A DNA stretch of 64,000 bases from Inia geoffrensis (GCA_036417435.1 JAZAQT010000616.1:434001-498000), one strand, 5' to 3'; numbered from the stretch's first letter, positions 52,071 to 64,000 are shown. Numbers and translations: made by a program. The notes: generated from the letters alone by a model not told the origin.

Positions 52071-53806
52071 ATCCTTCAGCTAAAATATGCATGGAAAACC
52101 CAGAATATGGTCCACGAAGTGATCAGGCATAATTTCTAAAACTCATCGCCATTTTCGCCCCCTGATACTCGAGTTCGCCGTTCCAGATGCGATATTAACA
52201 TTCTCCCCACTTGGAGAGTCAGTGCCTTTGACATCTTGTTTGGCACAGTTTGCAATTTCTGTGGAAGATGAACAGGAATAAGGAGAACCAATGAGCGGCT
52301 AACTCGATGTGTTTGGACGGGCACATTGAACTCTGATTTCCCTACAGGAAGAAGAATTCACCAAAGGCTCAGCGGGCCATGCCGGAACGAGATTAGGGCC
52401 TGAAGCAATTCTTCGGGTTTTCGGTCAGCTCACAAGAAAGCGAGTTGAGAAAAGGAGATCTTTGGCACTGTAACTCACAATCCTGCAGAGTTCCAAATGA
52501 CCCCTATCATCCAAAAATTTATTGAAGGAAGGCTGTGAAGAGGACTTGAACGCGACGCAGAATTGCAGAAAACAGATATCAGGGGGTAGATAAGAATTGC
52601 TCTGAAAGCGTAGGAAAAGAGGCAGCAGTTCGACAGTGATGCACTTGGCCAAAAAGGGCGTATGCGTTGTTTCCTGAATATATTCAGGAAAAAACGCATA
52701 CGCCCTTTTTGGCCAACCAAGCAAGCCTGCAATGGAAATCCGCACTACAAGGAAGTCTCACTTCCCACGGATCCAAAGGGCCGTCCGAAAAAAGTGTAAA
52801 ATCCAGAGAGGCAGGACAGGCCGTGGAGAACCGGCAGCCTTGTTATGCTGATGGACCGGATGTAAATTGCCAACAGCCACTCTGGAGAAGTGGATGGTGT
52901 TTCCTGGAACAAAGAAAAAACCAAGCTAGAGAGCCTAGGGCACTTCCACTTATGGTGCTATAGATTCGGAAACTTTAAATGAAAAAGACACAGCCACACC
53001 AAAATTTGGGGCTGCTCTGTGTACGGGATCCTTGACTATGGCACAACTTTAATAGCCCAGAAAGAGAAAAATGGATATAGAAATTGTGGTACATCCCTAC
53101 AATGGAATATCACTCAACAATGAAATCCATGGCAACACACCAGTAGCAGCATAATGACAGGATTTAGTTATGATGATTCTAAGTGAAATAAGTCACACAG
53201 AAAAAGAAACATCATAAGATATCACTAATACCGGGAATGTAAACACGGCTACGTGTGAACTGCATTACAAAACACAACAGAGTCTCACATTTACAAAAGA
53301 AACTTATGCTTGCTTAAGGGGAAAGGAGAGTGGGGAGGCTGCATAAAACCAGAGGTTCACATTAGGACAGATACCATTCCATAAGCCAAATATATATTAG
53401 ACAAGACCTACTCCTTGCTCAACGAAATGGACTCAACACCCCGTATTCAAAACCTAGGAATATGCCTGACTATGAAGAAAATTAAAACCCTTACATTTAT
53501 AGGTCTCCGTAAGAAAATCATTTGTGTACAGCACCATACACACAGCAGTGTCAATAAGCTAAATCCCCTTATAAAAATAAATTTGAAAAACAAAACACAA
53601 GGACTGTGAAATAGAGAGAAATTCTTATATAAGTCCTTCAGGGCTTGTGAGGAATCTTGGATTTACCACCTCTACATCCACAGCTGGGGGAGAGATAAGG
53701 CTGGACACTTGGGGCTGATAGTATTGGTGAGGGAATGCAGACCCTTTGAGGTAATGGTGCATGGTTCCCATTCCACGGGTCCCAAATCTCCACGTTTAAG
53801 GGATTT
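52071..53806. repeat. Satellite monomer 31 (HOR type A)
   Basis: Type A set. Differs from monomer 28 by GAAATTGTGG near 53081, a state shared with monomers 23 and 24. Confidence 0.94.
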
Positions 53807-55542
53807 ATCCTTCAGCTAAAATATGCATGGAAAACCCAGAATATGGTCCACGAAGTGATCAGGCATAATTTCTAAAACTCATCGCCATTTTCGCCCCCTG
53901 ATACTCGAGTTCGCCGTTCCAGATGCGATATTAACATTCTCCCCACTTGGAGAGTCAGTGCCTTTGACCTCTTGTTTGGCACAGTTTGCAATTTCTGTGG
54001 AAGATGAACAGGAATAAGGAGAACCAATGAGCGGCTAACTCGATGTGTTTGGACGGGCACATTGAACTCTGATTTCCCTACAGGAAGAAGAATTCACCAA
54101 AGGCTCAGCGGGCCATGCCGGAACGAGATTAGGGCCTGAAGCAATTCTTCGGGTTTTCGGTCAGCTCACAAGAAAGCGAGTTGAGAAAAGGAGATCTTTG
54201 GCACTGTAACTCACAATCCTGAAGAGTTCCAAATGACCCCTATCATCCAAAAATTTATTGAAGGAAGGCTGTGAAGAGGACTTGAACGCGACGCAGAATT
54301 GCAGAAAACAGATATCAGGGGGTAGATAAGAATTGCTCTGAAAGCGTAGGAAAAGAGGCAGCAGTTCGACAGTGATGCACTTGGCCAAAAAGGGCGTATG
54401 CGTTTTTTCCTGAATATATTCAGGAAAAAACGCATACGCCCTTTTTGGCCAACCAAGCAAGCCTGCAATGGAAATCCGCACTACAAGGAAGTCTCACTTC
54501 CCACGGATCCAAAGGGCCGTCCGAAAAAAGTGTAAAATCCAGAGAGGCAGGACAGGCCGTGGAGAACCGGCAGCCTTGTTATGCTGATGGACCGGATGTA
54601 AATTGCCAACAGCCACTCTGGAGAAGTGGATGGTGTTTCCTGGAACAAAGAAAAAACCAAGCTAGAGAGCCTAGGGCACTTCCACTTATGGTGCTATAGA
54701 TTCGGAAACTTTAAATGAAAAAGACACAGCCACACCAAAATTTGGGGCTGCTCTGTGTACGGGATCCTTGACTATGGCACAACTTTAATAGCCCAGAAAG
54801 AGAAAAATGGATATAGAAGTTGTGGTACATCCCTACAATGGAATATCACTCAACAATGAAATCCATGGCAACACACCAGTAGCAGCATAATGACAGGATT
54901 TAGTTATGATGATTCTAAGTGAAATAAGTCACACAGAAAAAGAAACATCATAAGATATCACTAATACCGGGAATGTAAACACGGCTACGTGTGAACTGCA
55001 TTACAAAACACAACAGAGTCTCACATTTACAAAAGAAACTTATGCTTGCTTAAGGGGAAAGGAGAGTGGGGAGGCTGCATAAAACCAGAGGTTCACATTA
55101 GGACAGATACCATTCCATAAGCCAAATATATATTAGACAAGACCTACTCCTTGCTCAACGAAATGGACTCAACACCCCGTATTCAAAACCTAGGAATATG
55201 CCTGACTATGAAGAAAATTAAAACCCTTACATTTATAGGTCTCCGTAAGAAAATCATTTGTGTACAGCACCATACACACAGCAGTGTCAATAAGCTAAAT
55301 CCCCTTATAAAAATAAATTTGAAAAACAAAACACAAGGACTGTGAAATAGAGAGAAATTCTTATATAAGTCCTTCAGGGCTTGTGAGGAATCTTGGATTT
55401 ACCACCTCTACATCCACAGCTGGGGGAGAGATAAGGCTGGACACTTGGGGCTGATAGTATTGGTGAGGGAATGCAGACCCTTTGAGGTAATGGTGCATGG
55501 TTCCCATTCCACGGGTCCCAAATCTCCACGTTTAAGGGATTT
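53807..55542. repeat. Satellite monomer 32 (HOR type B)
   Basis: Type B set. No difference from monomer 29 seen by eye. Confidence 0.94.
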
Positions 55543-57278
55543 ATCCTTCAGCTAAAATATGCATGGAAAACCCAGAATATGGTCCACGAAGTGATCAGGC
55601 ATAATTTCTAAAACTCATCGCCATTTTCGCCCCCTGATACTCGAGTTCGCCGTTCCAGATGCGATATTAACATTCTCCCCACTTGGAGAGTCAGTGCCTT
55701 TGACCTCTTGTTTGGCACAGTTTGCAATTTCTGTGGAAGATGAACAGGAATAAGGAGAACCAATGAGCGGCTAACTCGATGTGTTTGGACGGGCACATTG
55801 AACTCTGATTTCCCTACAGGAAGAAGAATTCACCAAAGGCTCAGCGGGCCATGCCGGAACGAGATTAGGGCCTGAAGCAATTCTTCGGGTTTTCGGTCAG
55901 CTCACAAGAAAGCGAGTTGAGAAAAGGAGATCTTTGGCACTGTAACTCACAATCCTGAAGAGTTCCAAATGACCCCTATCATCCAAAAATTTATTGAAGG
56001 AAGGCTGTGAAGAGGACTTGAACGCGACGCAGAATTGCAGAAAACAGATATCAGGGGGTAGATAAGAATTGCTCTGAAAGCGTAGGAAAAGAGGCAGCAG
56101 TTCGACAGTGATGCACTTGGCCAAAAAGGGCGTATGCGTTTTTTCCTGAATATATTCAGGAAAAAACGCATACGCCCTTTTTGGCCAACCAAGCAAGCCT
56201 GCAATGGAAATCCGCACTACAAGGAAGTCTCACTTCCCACGGATCCAAAGGGCCGTCCGAAAAAAGTGTAAAATCCAGAGAGGCAGGACAGGCCGTGGAG
56301 AACCGGCAGCCTTGTTATGCTGATGGGCGGGATGTAAGTTGCCAACAGCCACTCTGGAGAAGTGGATGGTGTTTCCTGGAACAAAGAAAAAACCAAGCTA
56401 GAGAGCCTAGGGCACTTCCAGTTATGGTGCTATAGATTCGGAAAATTTAAATGAAAAAGACACAGCCACACCAAAGTTTGGGGCTGCTCTGTGTACGGGA
56501 TCCTTGACTATGGCACAACTTTAATAGCCCAGAAAGAGAAAAATGGATATAGAAGTTGTGGTACATCCCTACAATGGAATATCACTCAACAATGAAATCC
56601 ATGGCAACACACCAGTAGCAGCATAATGACAGGATTTAGTTATGATGATTCTAAGTGAAATAAGTCACACAGAAAAAGAAACATCATAAGATATCACTAA
56701 TACCGGGAATGTAAACACGGCTACGTGTGAACTGCATTACAAAACACAACAGAGTCTCACATTTACAAAAGAAACTTATGCTTGCTTAAGGGGAAAGGAG
56801 AGTGGGGAGGCTGCATAAAACCAGAGGTTGACATTAGGACACATACCATTCCATAAGCCAAATATATATTAGACAAGACCTACTCCTTGCTCAACCAGAT
56901 GGACTCAACACCCCGTATTCAAAACCTTGGAATATGCCTGACTATGAAGAAAATTAAAACCCATACATTTATAGGTCTCCGTAAGAAAATCATTTGTGTA
57001 CAGCACCATACACACAGCAGTGTCAATAAGCTAAATCCCCTTATAAAAATAAATTTGAAAAACAAAACACAAGGACTGTGAAATAGAGAGAAATTCTTAA
57101 ATAAGTCCTTCAGGGCTTGTGAGGAATCTTGGATTTACCACCTCTACATCCACAGCTGGGGGAGAGATAAGGCTGGACACTTGGGGCTGATAGTATTGGT
57201 GAGGGAATGCAGACCCTTTGAGGTAATGGTGCATGGTTCCCATTCCACGGGTCCCAAATCTCCACGTTTAAGGGATTT
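55543..57278. repeat. Satellite monomer 33 (HOR type C)
   Basis: Type C set. No difference from monomer 30 seen by eye. Confidence 0.94.
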
Positions 57279-59014
57279 ATCCTTCAGCTAAAATATGCAT
57301 GGAAAACCCAGAATATGGTCCACGAAGTGATCAGGCATAATTTCTAAAACTCATCGCCATTTTCGCCCCCTGATACTCGAGTTCGCCGTTCCAGATGCGA
57401 TATTAACATTCTCCCCACTTGGAGAGTCAGTGCCTTTGACATCTTGTTTGGCACAGTTTGCAATTTCTGTGGAAGATGAACAGGAATAAGGAGAACCAAT
57501 GAGCGGCTAACTCGATGTGTTTGGACGGGCACATTGAACTCTGATTTCCCTACAGGAAGAAGAATTCACCAAAGGCTCAGCGGGCCATGCCGGAACGAGA
57601 TTAGGGCCTGAAGCAATTCTTCGGGTTTTCGGTCAGCTCACAAGAAAGCGAGTTGAGAAAAGGAGATCTTTGGCACTGTAACTCACAATCCTGCAGAGTT
57701 CCAAATGACCCCTATCATCCAAAAATTTATTGAAGGAAGGCTGTGAAGAGGACTTGAACGCGACGCAGAATTGCAGAAAACAGATATCAGGGGGTAGATA
57801 AGAATTGCTCTGAAAGCGTAGGAAAAGAGGCAGCAGTTCGACAGTGATGCACTTGGCCAAAAAGGGCGTATGCGTTGTTTCCTGAATATATTCAGGAAAA
57901 AACGCATACGCCCTTTTTGGCCAACCAAGCAAGCCTGCAATGGAAATCCGCACTACAAGGAAGTCTCACTTCCCACGGATCCAAAGGGCCGTCCGAAAAA
58001 AGTGTAAAATCCAGAGAGGCAGGACAGGCCGTGGAGAACCGGCAGCCTTGTTATGCTGATGGACCGGATGTAAATTGCCAACAGCCACTCTGGAGAAGTG
58101 GATGGTGTTTCCTGGAACAAAGAAAAAACCAAGCTAGAGAGCCTAGGGCACTTCCACTTATGGTGCTATAGATTCGGAAACTTTAAATGAAAAAGACACA
58201 GCCACACCAAAATTTGGGGCTGCTCTGTGTACGGGATCCTTGACTATGGCACAACTTTAATAGCCCAGAAAGAGAAAAATGGATATAGAAGTTGTGGTAC
58301 ATCCCTACAATGGAATATCACTCAACAATGAAATCCATGGCAACACACCAGTAGCAGCATAATGACAGGATTTAGTTATGATGATTCTAAGTGAAATAAG
58401 TCACACAGAAAAAGAAACATCATAAGATATCACTAATACCGGGAATGTAAACACGGCTACGTGTGAACTGCATTACAAAACACAACAGAGTCTCACATTT
58501 ACAAAAGAAACTTATGCTTGCTTAAGGGGAAAGGAGAGTGGGGAGGCTGCATAAAACCAGAGGTTCACATTAGGACAGATACCATTCCATAAGCCAAATA
58601 TATATTAGACAAGACCTACTCCTTGCTCAACGAAATGGACTCAACACCCCGTATTCAAAACCTAGGAATATGCCTGACTATGAAGAAAATTAAAACCCTT
58701 ACATTTATAGGTCTCCGTAAGAAAATCATTTGTGTACAGCACCATACACACAGCAGTGTCAATAAGCTAAATCCCCTTATAAAAATAAATTTGAAAAACA
58801 AAACACAAGGACTGTGAAATAGAGAGAAATTCTTATATAAGTCCTTCAGGGCTTGTGAGGAATCTTGGATTTACCACCTCTACATCCACAGCTGGGGGAG
58901 AGATAAGGCTGGACACTTGGGGCTGATAGTATTGGTGAGGGAATGCAGACCCTTTGAGGTAATGGTGCATGGTTCCCATTCCACGGGTCCCAAATCTCCA
59001 CGTTTAAGGGATTT
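57279..59014. repeat. Satellite monomer 34 (HOR type A)
   Basis: Type A set, like monomer 28 and without the GAAATTGTGG variant of monomer 31. Confidence 0.94.
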
Positions 59015-60750
59015 ATCCTTCAGCTAAAATATGCATGGAAAACCCAGAATATGGTCCACGAAGTGATCAGGCATAATTTCTAAAACTCATCGCCATTTTC
59101 GCCCCCTGATACTCGAGTTCGCCGTTCCAGATGCGATATTAACATTCTCCCCACTTGGAGAGTCAGTGCCTTTGACCTCTTGTTTGGCACAGTTTGCAAT
59201 TTCTGTGGAAGATGAACAGGAATAAGGAGAACCAATGAGCGGCTAACTCGATGTGTTTGGACGGGCACATTGAACTCTGATTTCCCTACAGGAAGAAGAA
59301 TTCACCAAAGGCTCAGCGGGCCATGCCGGAACGAGATTAGGGCCTGAAGCAATTCTTCGGGTTTTCGGTCAGCTCACAAGAAAGCGAGTTGAGAAAAGGA
59401 GATCTTTGGCACTGTAACTCACAATCCTGAAGAGTTCCAAATGACCCCTATCATCCAAAAATTTATTGAAGGAAGGCTGTGAAGAGGACTTGAACGCGAC
59501 GCAGAATTGCAGAAAACAGATATCAGGGGGTAGATAAGAATTGCTCTGAAAGCGTAGGAAAAGAGGCAGCAGTTCGACAGTGATGCACTTGGCCAAAAAG
59601 GGCGTATGCGTTGTTTCCTGAATATATTCAGGAAAAAACGCATACGCCCTTTTTGGCCAACCAAGCAAGCCTGCAATGGAAATCCGCACTACAAGGAAGT
59701 CTCACTTCCCACGGATCCAAAGGGCCGTCCGAAAAAAGTGTAAAATCCAGAGAGGCAGGACAGGCCGTGGAGAACCGGCAGCCTTGTTATGCTGATGGAC
59801 CGGATGTAAATTGCCAACAGCCACTCTGGAGAAGTGGATGGTGTTTCCTGGAACAAAGAAAAAACCAAGCTAGAGAGCCTAGGGCACTTCCACTTATGGT
59901 GCTATAGATTCGGAAACTTTAAATGAAAAAGACACAGCCACACCAAAATTTGGGGCTGCTCTGTGTACGGGATCCTTGACTATGGCACAACTTTAATAGC
60001 CCAGAAAGAGAAAAATGGATATAGAAGTTGTGGTACATCCCTACAATGGAATATCACTCAACAATGAAATCCATGGCAACACACCAGTAGCAGCATAATG
60101 ACAGGATTTAGTTATGATGATTCTAAGTGAAATAAGTCACACAGAAAAAGAAACATCATAAGATATCACTAATACCGGGAATGTAAACACGGCTACGTGT
60201 GAACTGCATTACAAAACACAACAGAGTCTCACATTTACAAAAGAAACTTATGCTTGCTTAAGGGGAAAGGAGAGTGGGGAGGCTGCATAAAACCAGAGGT
60301 TCACATTAGGACAGATACCATTCCATAAGCCAAATATATATTAGACAAGACCTACTCCTTGCTCAACGAAATGGACTCAACACCCCGTATTCAAAACCTA
60401 GGAATATGCCTGACTATGAAGAAAATTAAAACCCTTACATTTATAGGTCTCCGTAAGAAAATCATTTGTGTACAGCACCATACACACAGCAGTGTCAATA
60501 AGCTAAATCCCCTTATAAAAATAAATTTGAAAAACAAAACACAAGGACTGTGAAATAGAGAGAAATTCTTATATAAGTCCTTCAGGGCTTGTGAGGAATC
60601 TTGGATTTACCACCTCTACATCCACAGCTGGGGGAGAGATAAGGCTGGACACTTGGGGCTGATAGTATTGGTGAGGGAATGCAGACCCTTTGAGGTAATG
60701 GTGCATGGTTCCCATTCCACGGGTCCCAAATCTCCACGTTTAAGGGATTT
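59015..60750. repeat. Satellite monomer 35 (HOR type B with a type A palindrome)
   Basis: Type B throughout (CTGAAGAG near 59427, GATGGACCGG near 59795), but the palindrome carries the type A G variant (GCGTTGTTTCC near 59608). It is the only B monomer of the three that does. Confidence 0.94.
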
Positions 60751-62486
60751 ATCCTTCAGCTAAAATATGCATGGAAAACCCAGAATATGGTCCACGAAGT
60801 GATCAGGCATAATTTCTAAAACTCATCGCCATTTTCGCCCCCTGATACTCGAGTTCGCCGTTCCAGATGCGATATTAACATTCTCCCCACTTGGAGAGTC
60901 AGTGCCTTTGACCTCTTGTTTGGCACAGTTTGCAATTTCTGTGGAAGATGAACAGGAATAAGGAGAACCAATGAGCGGCTAACTCGATGTGTTTGGACGG
61001 GCACATTGAACTCTGATTTCCCTACAGGAAGAAGAATTCACCAAAGGCTCAGCGGGCCATGCCGGAACGAGATTAGGGCCTGAAGCAATTCTTCGGGTTT
61101 TCGGTCAGCTCACAAGAAAGCGAGTTGAGAAAAGGAGATCTTTGGCACTGTAACTCACAATCCTGAAGAGTTCCAAATGACCCCTATCATCCAAAAATTT
61201 ATTGAAGGAAGGCTGTGAAGAGGACTTGAACGCGACGCAGAATTGCAGAAAACAGATATCAGGGGGTAGATAAGAATTGCTCTGAAAGCGTAGGAAAAGA
61301 GGCAGCAGTTCGACAGTGATGCACTTGGCCAAAAAGGGCGTATGCGTTTTTTCCTGAATATATTCAGGAAAAAACGCATACGCCCTTTTTGGCCAACCAA
61401 GCAAGCCTGCAATGGAAATCCGCACTACAAGGAAGTCTCACTTCCCACGGATCCAAAGGGCCGTCCGAAAAAAGTGTAAAATCCAGAGAGGCAGGACAGG
61501 CCGTGGAGAACCGGCAGCCTTGTTATGCTGATGGGCGGGATGTAAGTTGCCAACAGCCACTCTGGAGAAGTGGATGGTGTTTCCTGGAACAAAGAAAAAA
61601 CCAAGCTAGAGAGCCTAGGGCACTTCCAGTTATGGTGCTATAGATTCGGAAAATTTAAATGAAAAAGACACAGCCACACCAAAGTTTGGGGCTGCTCTGT
61701 GTACGGGATCCTTGACTATGGCACAACTTTAATAGCCCAGAAAGAGAAAAATGGATATAGAAGTTGTGGTACATCCCTACAATGGAATATCACTCAACAA
61801 TGAAATCCATGGCAACACACCAGTAGCAGCATAATGACAGGATTTAGTTATGATGATTCTAAGTGAAATAAGTCACACAGAAAAAGAAACATCATAAGAT
61901 ATCACTAATACCGGGAATGTAAACACGGCTACGTGTGAACTGCATTACAAAACACAACAGAGTCTCACATTTACAAAAGAAACTTATGCTTGCTTAAGGG
62001 GAAAGGAGAGTGGGGAGGCTGCATAAAACCAGAGGTTGACATTAGGACACATACCATTCCATAAGCCAAATATATATTAGACAAGACCTACTCCTTGCTC
62101 AACCAGATGGACTCAACACCCCGTATTCAAAACCTTGGAATATGCCTGACTATGAAGAAAATTAAAACCCATACATTTATAGGTCTCCGTAAGAAAATCA
62201 TTTGTGTACAGCACCATACACACAGCAGTGTCAATAAGCTAAATCCCCTTATAAAAATAAATTTGAAAAACAAAACACAAGGACTGTGAAATAGAGAGAA
62301 ATTCTTAAATAAGTCCTTCAGGGCTTGTGAGGAATCTTGGATTTACCACCTCTACATCCACAGCTGGGGGAGAGATAAGGCTGGACACTTGGGGCTGATA
62401 GTATTGGTGAGGGAATGCAGACCCTTTGAGGTAATGGTGCATGGTTCCCATTCCACGGGTCCCAAATCTCCACGTTTAAGGGATTT
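60751..62486. repeat. Satellite monomer 36 (HOR type C)
   Basis: Type C set, perfect palindrome. Last monomer of the trimeric block. Confidence 0.94.
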
Positions 62487-64000
62487 ATCCTTCAGCTAAA
62501 ATATGCATGGAAAACCCAGAATATGGTCCACGAAGTGATCAGGCATAATTTCTAAAACTCATCGCCATTTTCGCCCCCTGATACTCGAGTTCGCCGTTCC
62601 AGATGCGATATTAACATTCTCCCCACTTGGAGAGTCAGTGCCTTTGACCTCTTGTTTGGCACAGTTTGCAATTTCTGTGGAAGATGAACAGGAATAAGGA
62701 GAACCAATGAGCGGCTAACTCGATGTGTTTGGACGGGCACATTGAACTCTGATTTCCCTACAGGAAGAAGAATTCACCAAAGGCTCAGCGGGCCATGCCG
62801 GAACGAGATTAGGGCCTGAAGCAATTCTTCGGGTTTGCGGTCAGCTCACAAGAAAGCGAGTTGAGAAAAGGAGATCTTTGGCACTGTAACTCACAATCCT
62901 GCAGAGTTCCAAATGACCCCTATCATCCAAAAATTTATTGAAGGAAGGCTGTGAAGAGGACTTGAACGCGACGCAGAATTGCAGAAAACAGATATCAGGG
63001 GGTAGATAAGAATTGCTCTGAAAGCGTAGGAAAAGAGGCAGCAGTTCGACAGTGATGCACTTGGCCAAAAAGGGCGTATGCGTTGTTTCCTGAATATATT
63101 CAGGAAAAAACGCATACGCCCTTTTTGGCCAACCAAGCAAGCCTGCAATGGAAATCCGCACTACAAGGAAGTCTCACTTCCCACCGATCCAAAGGGCCGT
63201 CCGAAAAAAGTGTAAAATCCAGAGAGGCAGGACAGGCCGTGGAGAACCGGCAGCCTTGTTATGCTGATGGGCGGGATGTAAATTGCCAACAGCCACTCTG
63301 GAGAAGTGGATGGTGTTTCCTGGAACAAAGAAAAAACCAAGCTAGAGAGCCTAGGGCACTTCCACTTTTGGTGCTATAGATTCGGAAAATTTAAATGAAA
63401 AAGACACAGCCACAACAAAGTTTGGGGCTGCTCTGTGTACGGGATCCTTGACTATGGTACAACTTTAATAGCCCAGAAAGAGAAAAATGGATATAGAAGT
63501 TGTGGTACATCCCTACACTGGAATATCACTCAACAATGAAATCAATGGCAACACACCAGTAGCAGCATAATGACAGGATTTAGTTATGATGATTCTAAGT
63601 GAAATAAGTCACACAGAAAAAGAAACATCATAAGATATCACTAATACCGGGAATGTAAACACGGCTACGTGTGAACTGCATTACAAAACACAACAGAGTC
63701 TCACATTTACAAAAGAAACTTATGCTTGCTTAAGGGGAAAGGAGAGTGGGGAGGCTGCATAAAACCAGAGGTTCACATTAGGACAGATACCATTCCATAA
63801 GCCAAATATATATTAGACAAGACCTACTCCTTCCTCAACCAAATGGACTCAACACCCAGTATTCAAAACCTTGGAATATGCCTGACTATGAAGAAAATTA
63901 AAACCCATACATTTATAGGTCTCCATAAGAAAATAATTTGTGTACAGCACCATACACACAGCAGTGTCAATAAGCTAAATCCCCTTATAAAAATAAATTT
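62487..64000. repeat. Satellite monomer 37 (partial, 1,514 bp, cut by window end)
   Basis: Palindrome and preceding part resemble type A (palindrome G, CTGCAGAG), but many sites show states of the left-flank monomers: GGGTTTGCGG near 62831, CACCGATCC near 63182, GGTACAAC near 63456, AAATCAATGG, CTCCATAAG near 63920. Private changes include CACAACAAAG, CACTTTTGG, CTACACTGG, CCTTCCTCAACC and ACCCAGTATTC. Confidence 0.95.
63142..64000 (+). mobile_element. LINE-1 3' fragment in monomer 37 (cut by window end)
   Basis: Same L1 fragment; the window ends just after the AATAAA. It mixes block states (TACGTGTGAACTG) with left-flank states (GGTACAACTTT, ATCAATGG, CTCCATAAG). Confidence 0.78.

Larger units (their letters stand above)
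46863..62486. repeat. Trimeric higher-order repeat block, 3 x 5,208 bp (A-B-C)
   Basis: Monomers 28-30, 31-33 and 34-36 repeat as an ordered trio. Type A: TTGACATCTTG, CTGCAGAG, palindrome G, GATGGACCGG, GAAACTTT, CCCTTACATT. Type B: TTGACCTCTTG, CTGAAGAG, GATGGACCGG, GAAACTTT, CCCTTACATT. Type C: TTGACCTCTTG, CTGAAGAG, GATGGGCGGG, CAGTTATGG, GAAAATTT, GGACACATACC, AACCAGATGG, AACCTTGG, CTTAAATAAG. Trio members at the same rank are nearly identical, with one exception in monomer 35. The 3' half of monomer 27 is also type C, so the phase begins inside it. Confidence 0.88.
1..64000. repeat. Tandem satellite array, ~1,736-bp monomer, 36.9 copies (probable common cetacean satellite)
   Basis: The whole window is head-to-tail copies of one monomer with no unique sequence between copies. 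Taking each monomer to begin at the motif ATCCTTCAGC, starts are 1, 1737, 3471, 5207, 6940, 8674, 10408 and 12143, then every 1,736 bp to 62487. The array continues beyond both window ends. The period, the L1-derived core and the cetartiodactyl character of that L1 match what is known of the common cetacean satellite (about 1.75 kb in non-delphinid whales). Tandem structure and period are read directly from the sequence; the family name is from memory of the literature, not a search. In cetaceans such satellites make up C-band heterochromatin. Confidence 0.93.

Noticed and set aside
1..64000. CRISPR-like regular repetition
   Set aside because: Repeats are 1.7 kb and contiguous without short unique spacers, and the content is mammalian L1.
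1..64000. Assembly artefact producing artificial copies
   Set aside because: Private variants in many monomers, mosaics and an ordered trimer are not what a simple assembly loop would give. Exact copy number and near-identical pairs (13/14, 15/16, 29/32) remain open to collapse or expansion errors.

Overview
This window holds no gene. It is one uninterrupted head-to-tail tandem array of a long satellite DNA: 36 complete monomers and one cut by the window end. The monomer is 1,733-1,736 bp, and 29 consecutive monomers (8 to 36) are each exactly 1,736 bp.

Organism: a mammal, very probably a cetacean. Each monomer carries, on the + strand, the decayed 3' end of a LINE-1 element of cetartiodactyl type (end of ORF2, 3' UTR, AATAAA and A-rich tail). 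Each also carries a 72-bp palindrome that looks like a mariner-type MITE. From the literature I recall that the 'common cetacean satellite' has a repeat of about 1.75 kb in most whales and about 1.58 kb in oceanic dolphins, and that L1 was reported as its basic unit. The 1,736-bp period fits the non-delphinid length class. No database search was possible, so the species-level call is inference.

Monomer layout, using monomer 1 as the reference (window coordinates equal unit coordinates): 1-355 unassigned, with a CpG cluster at 77-121; 356-574 possible very diverged L1 ORF2; 575-646 palindromic MITE; about 656-1172 degraded L1 ORF2 C-terminus; 1173-1530 L1 3' UTR with AATAAA at 1506-1511; 1531-1736 unassigned. 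For monomers 8-37, add (monomer start - 1) to these coordinates.

Array layout: monomers 1-7 (1-12142) are diverse and include mosaics and 1-3 bp length variants. Monomers 8-20 (12143-34710) are highly homogenised. Monomers 21-27 (34711-46862) mix at least two subtypes. Monomers 28-36 (46863-62486) form three copies of a 5,208-bp trimeric higher-order repeat (A-B-C). Monomer 37 (62487 to the end) returns to base states otherwise typical of the left flank. The pattern fits repeated unequal exchange and gene conversion, with a homogenised centre and older-looking monomers at both window ends.

The short open frames that recur once per monomer on both strands are by-products of the repetition. 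They gain and lose stops freely and are not annotated as genes.
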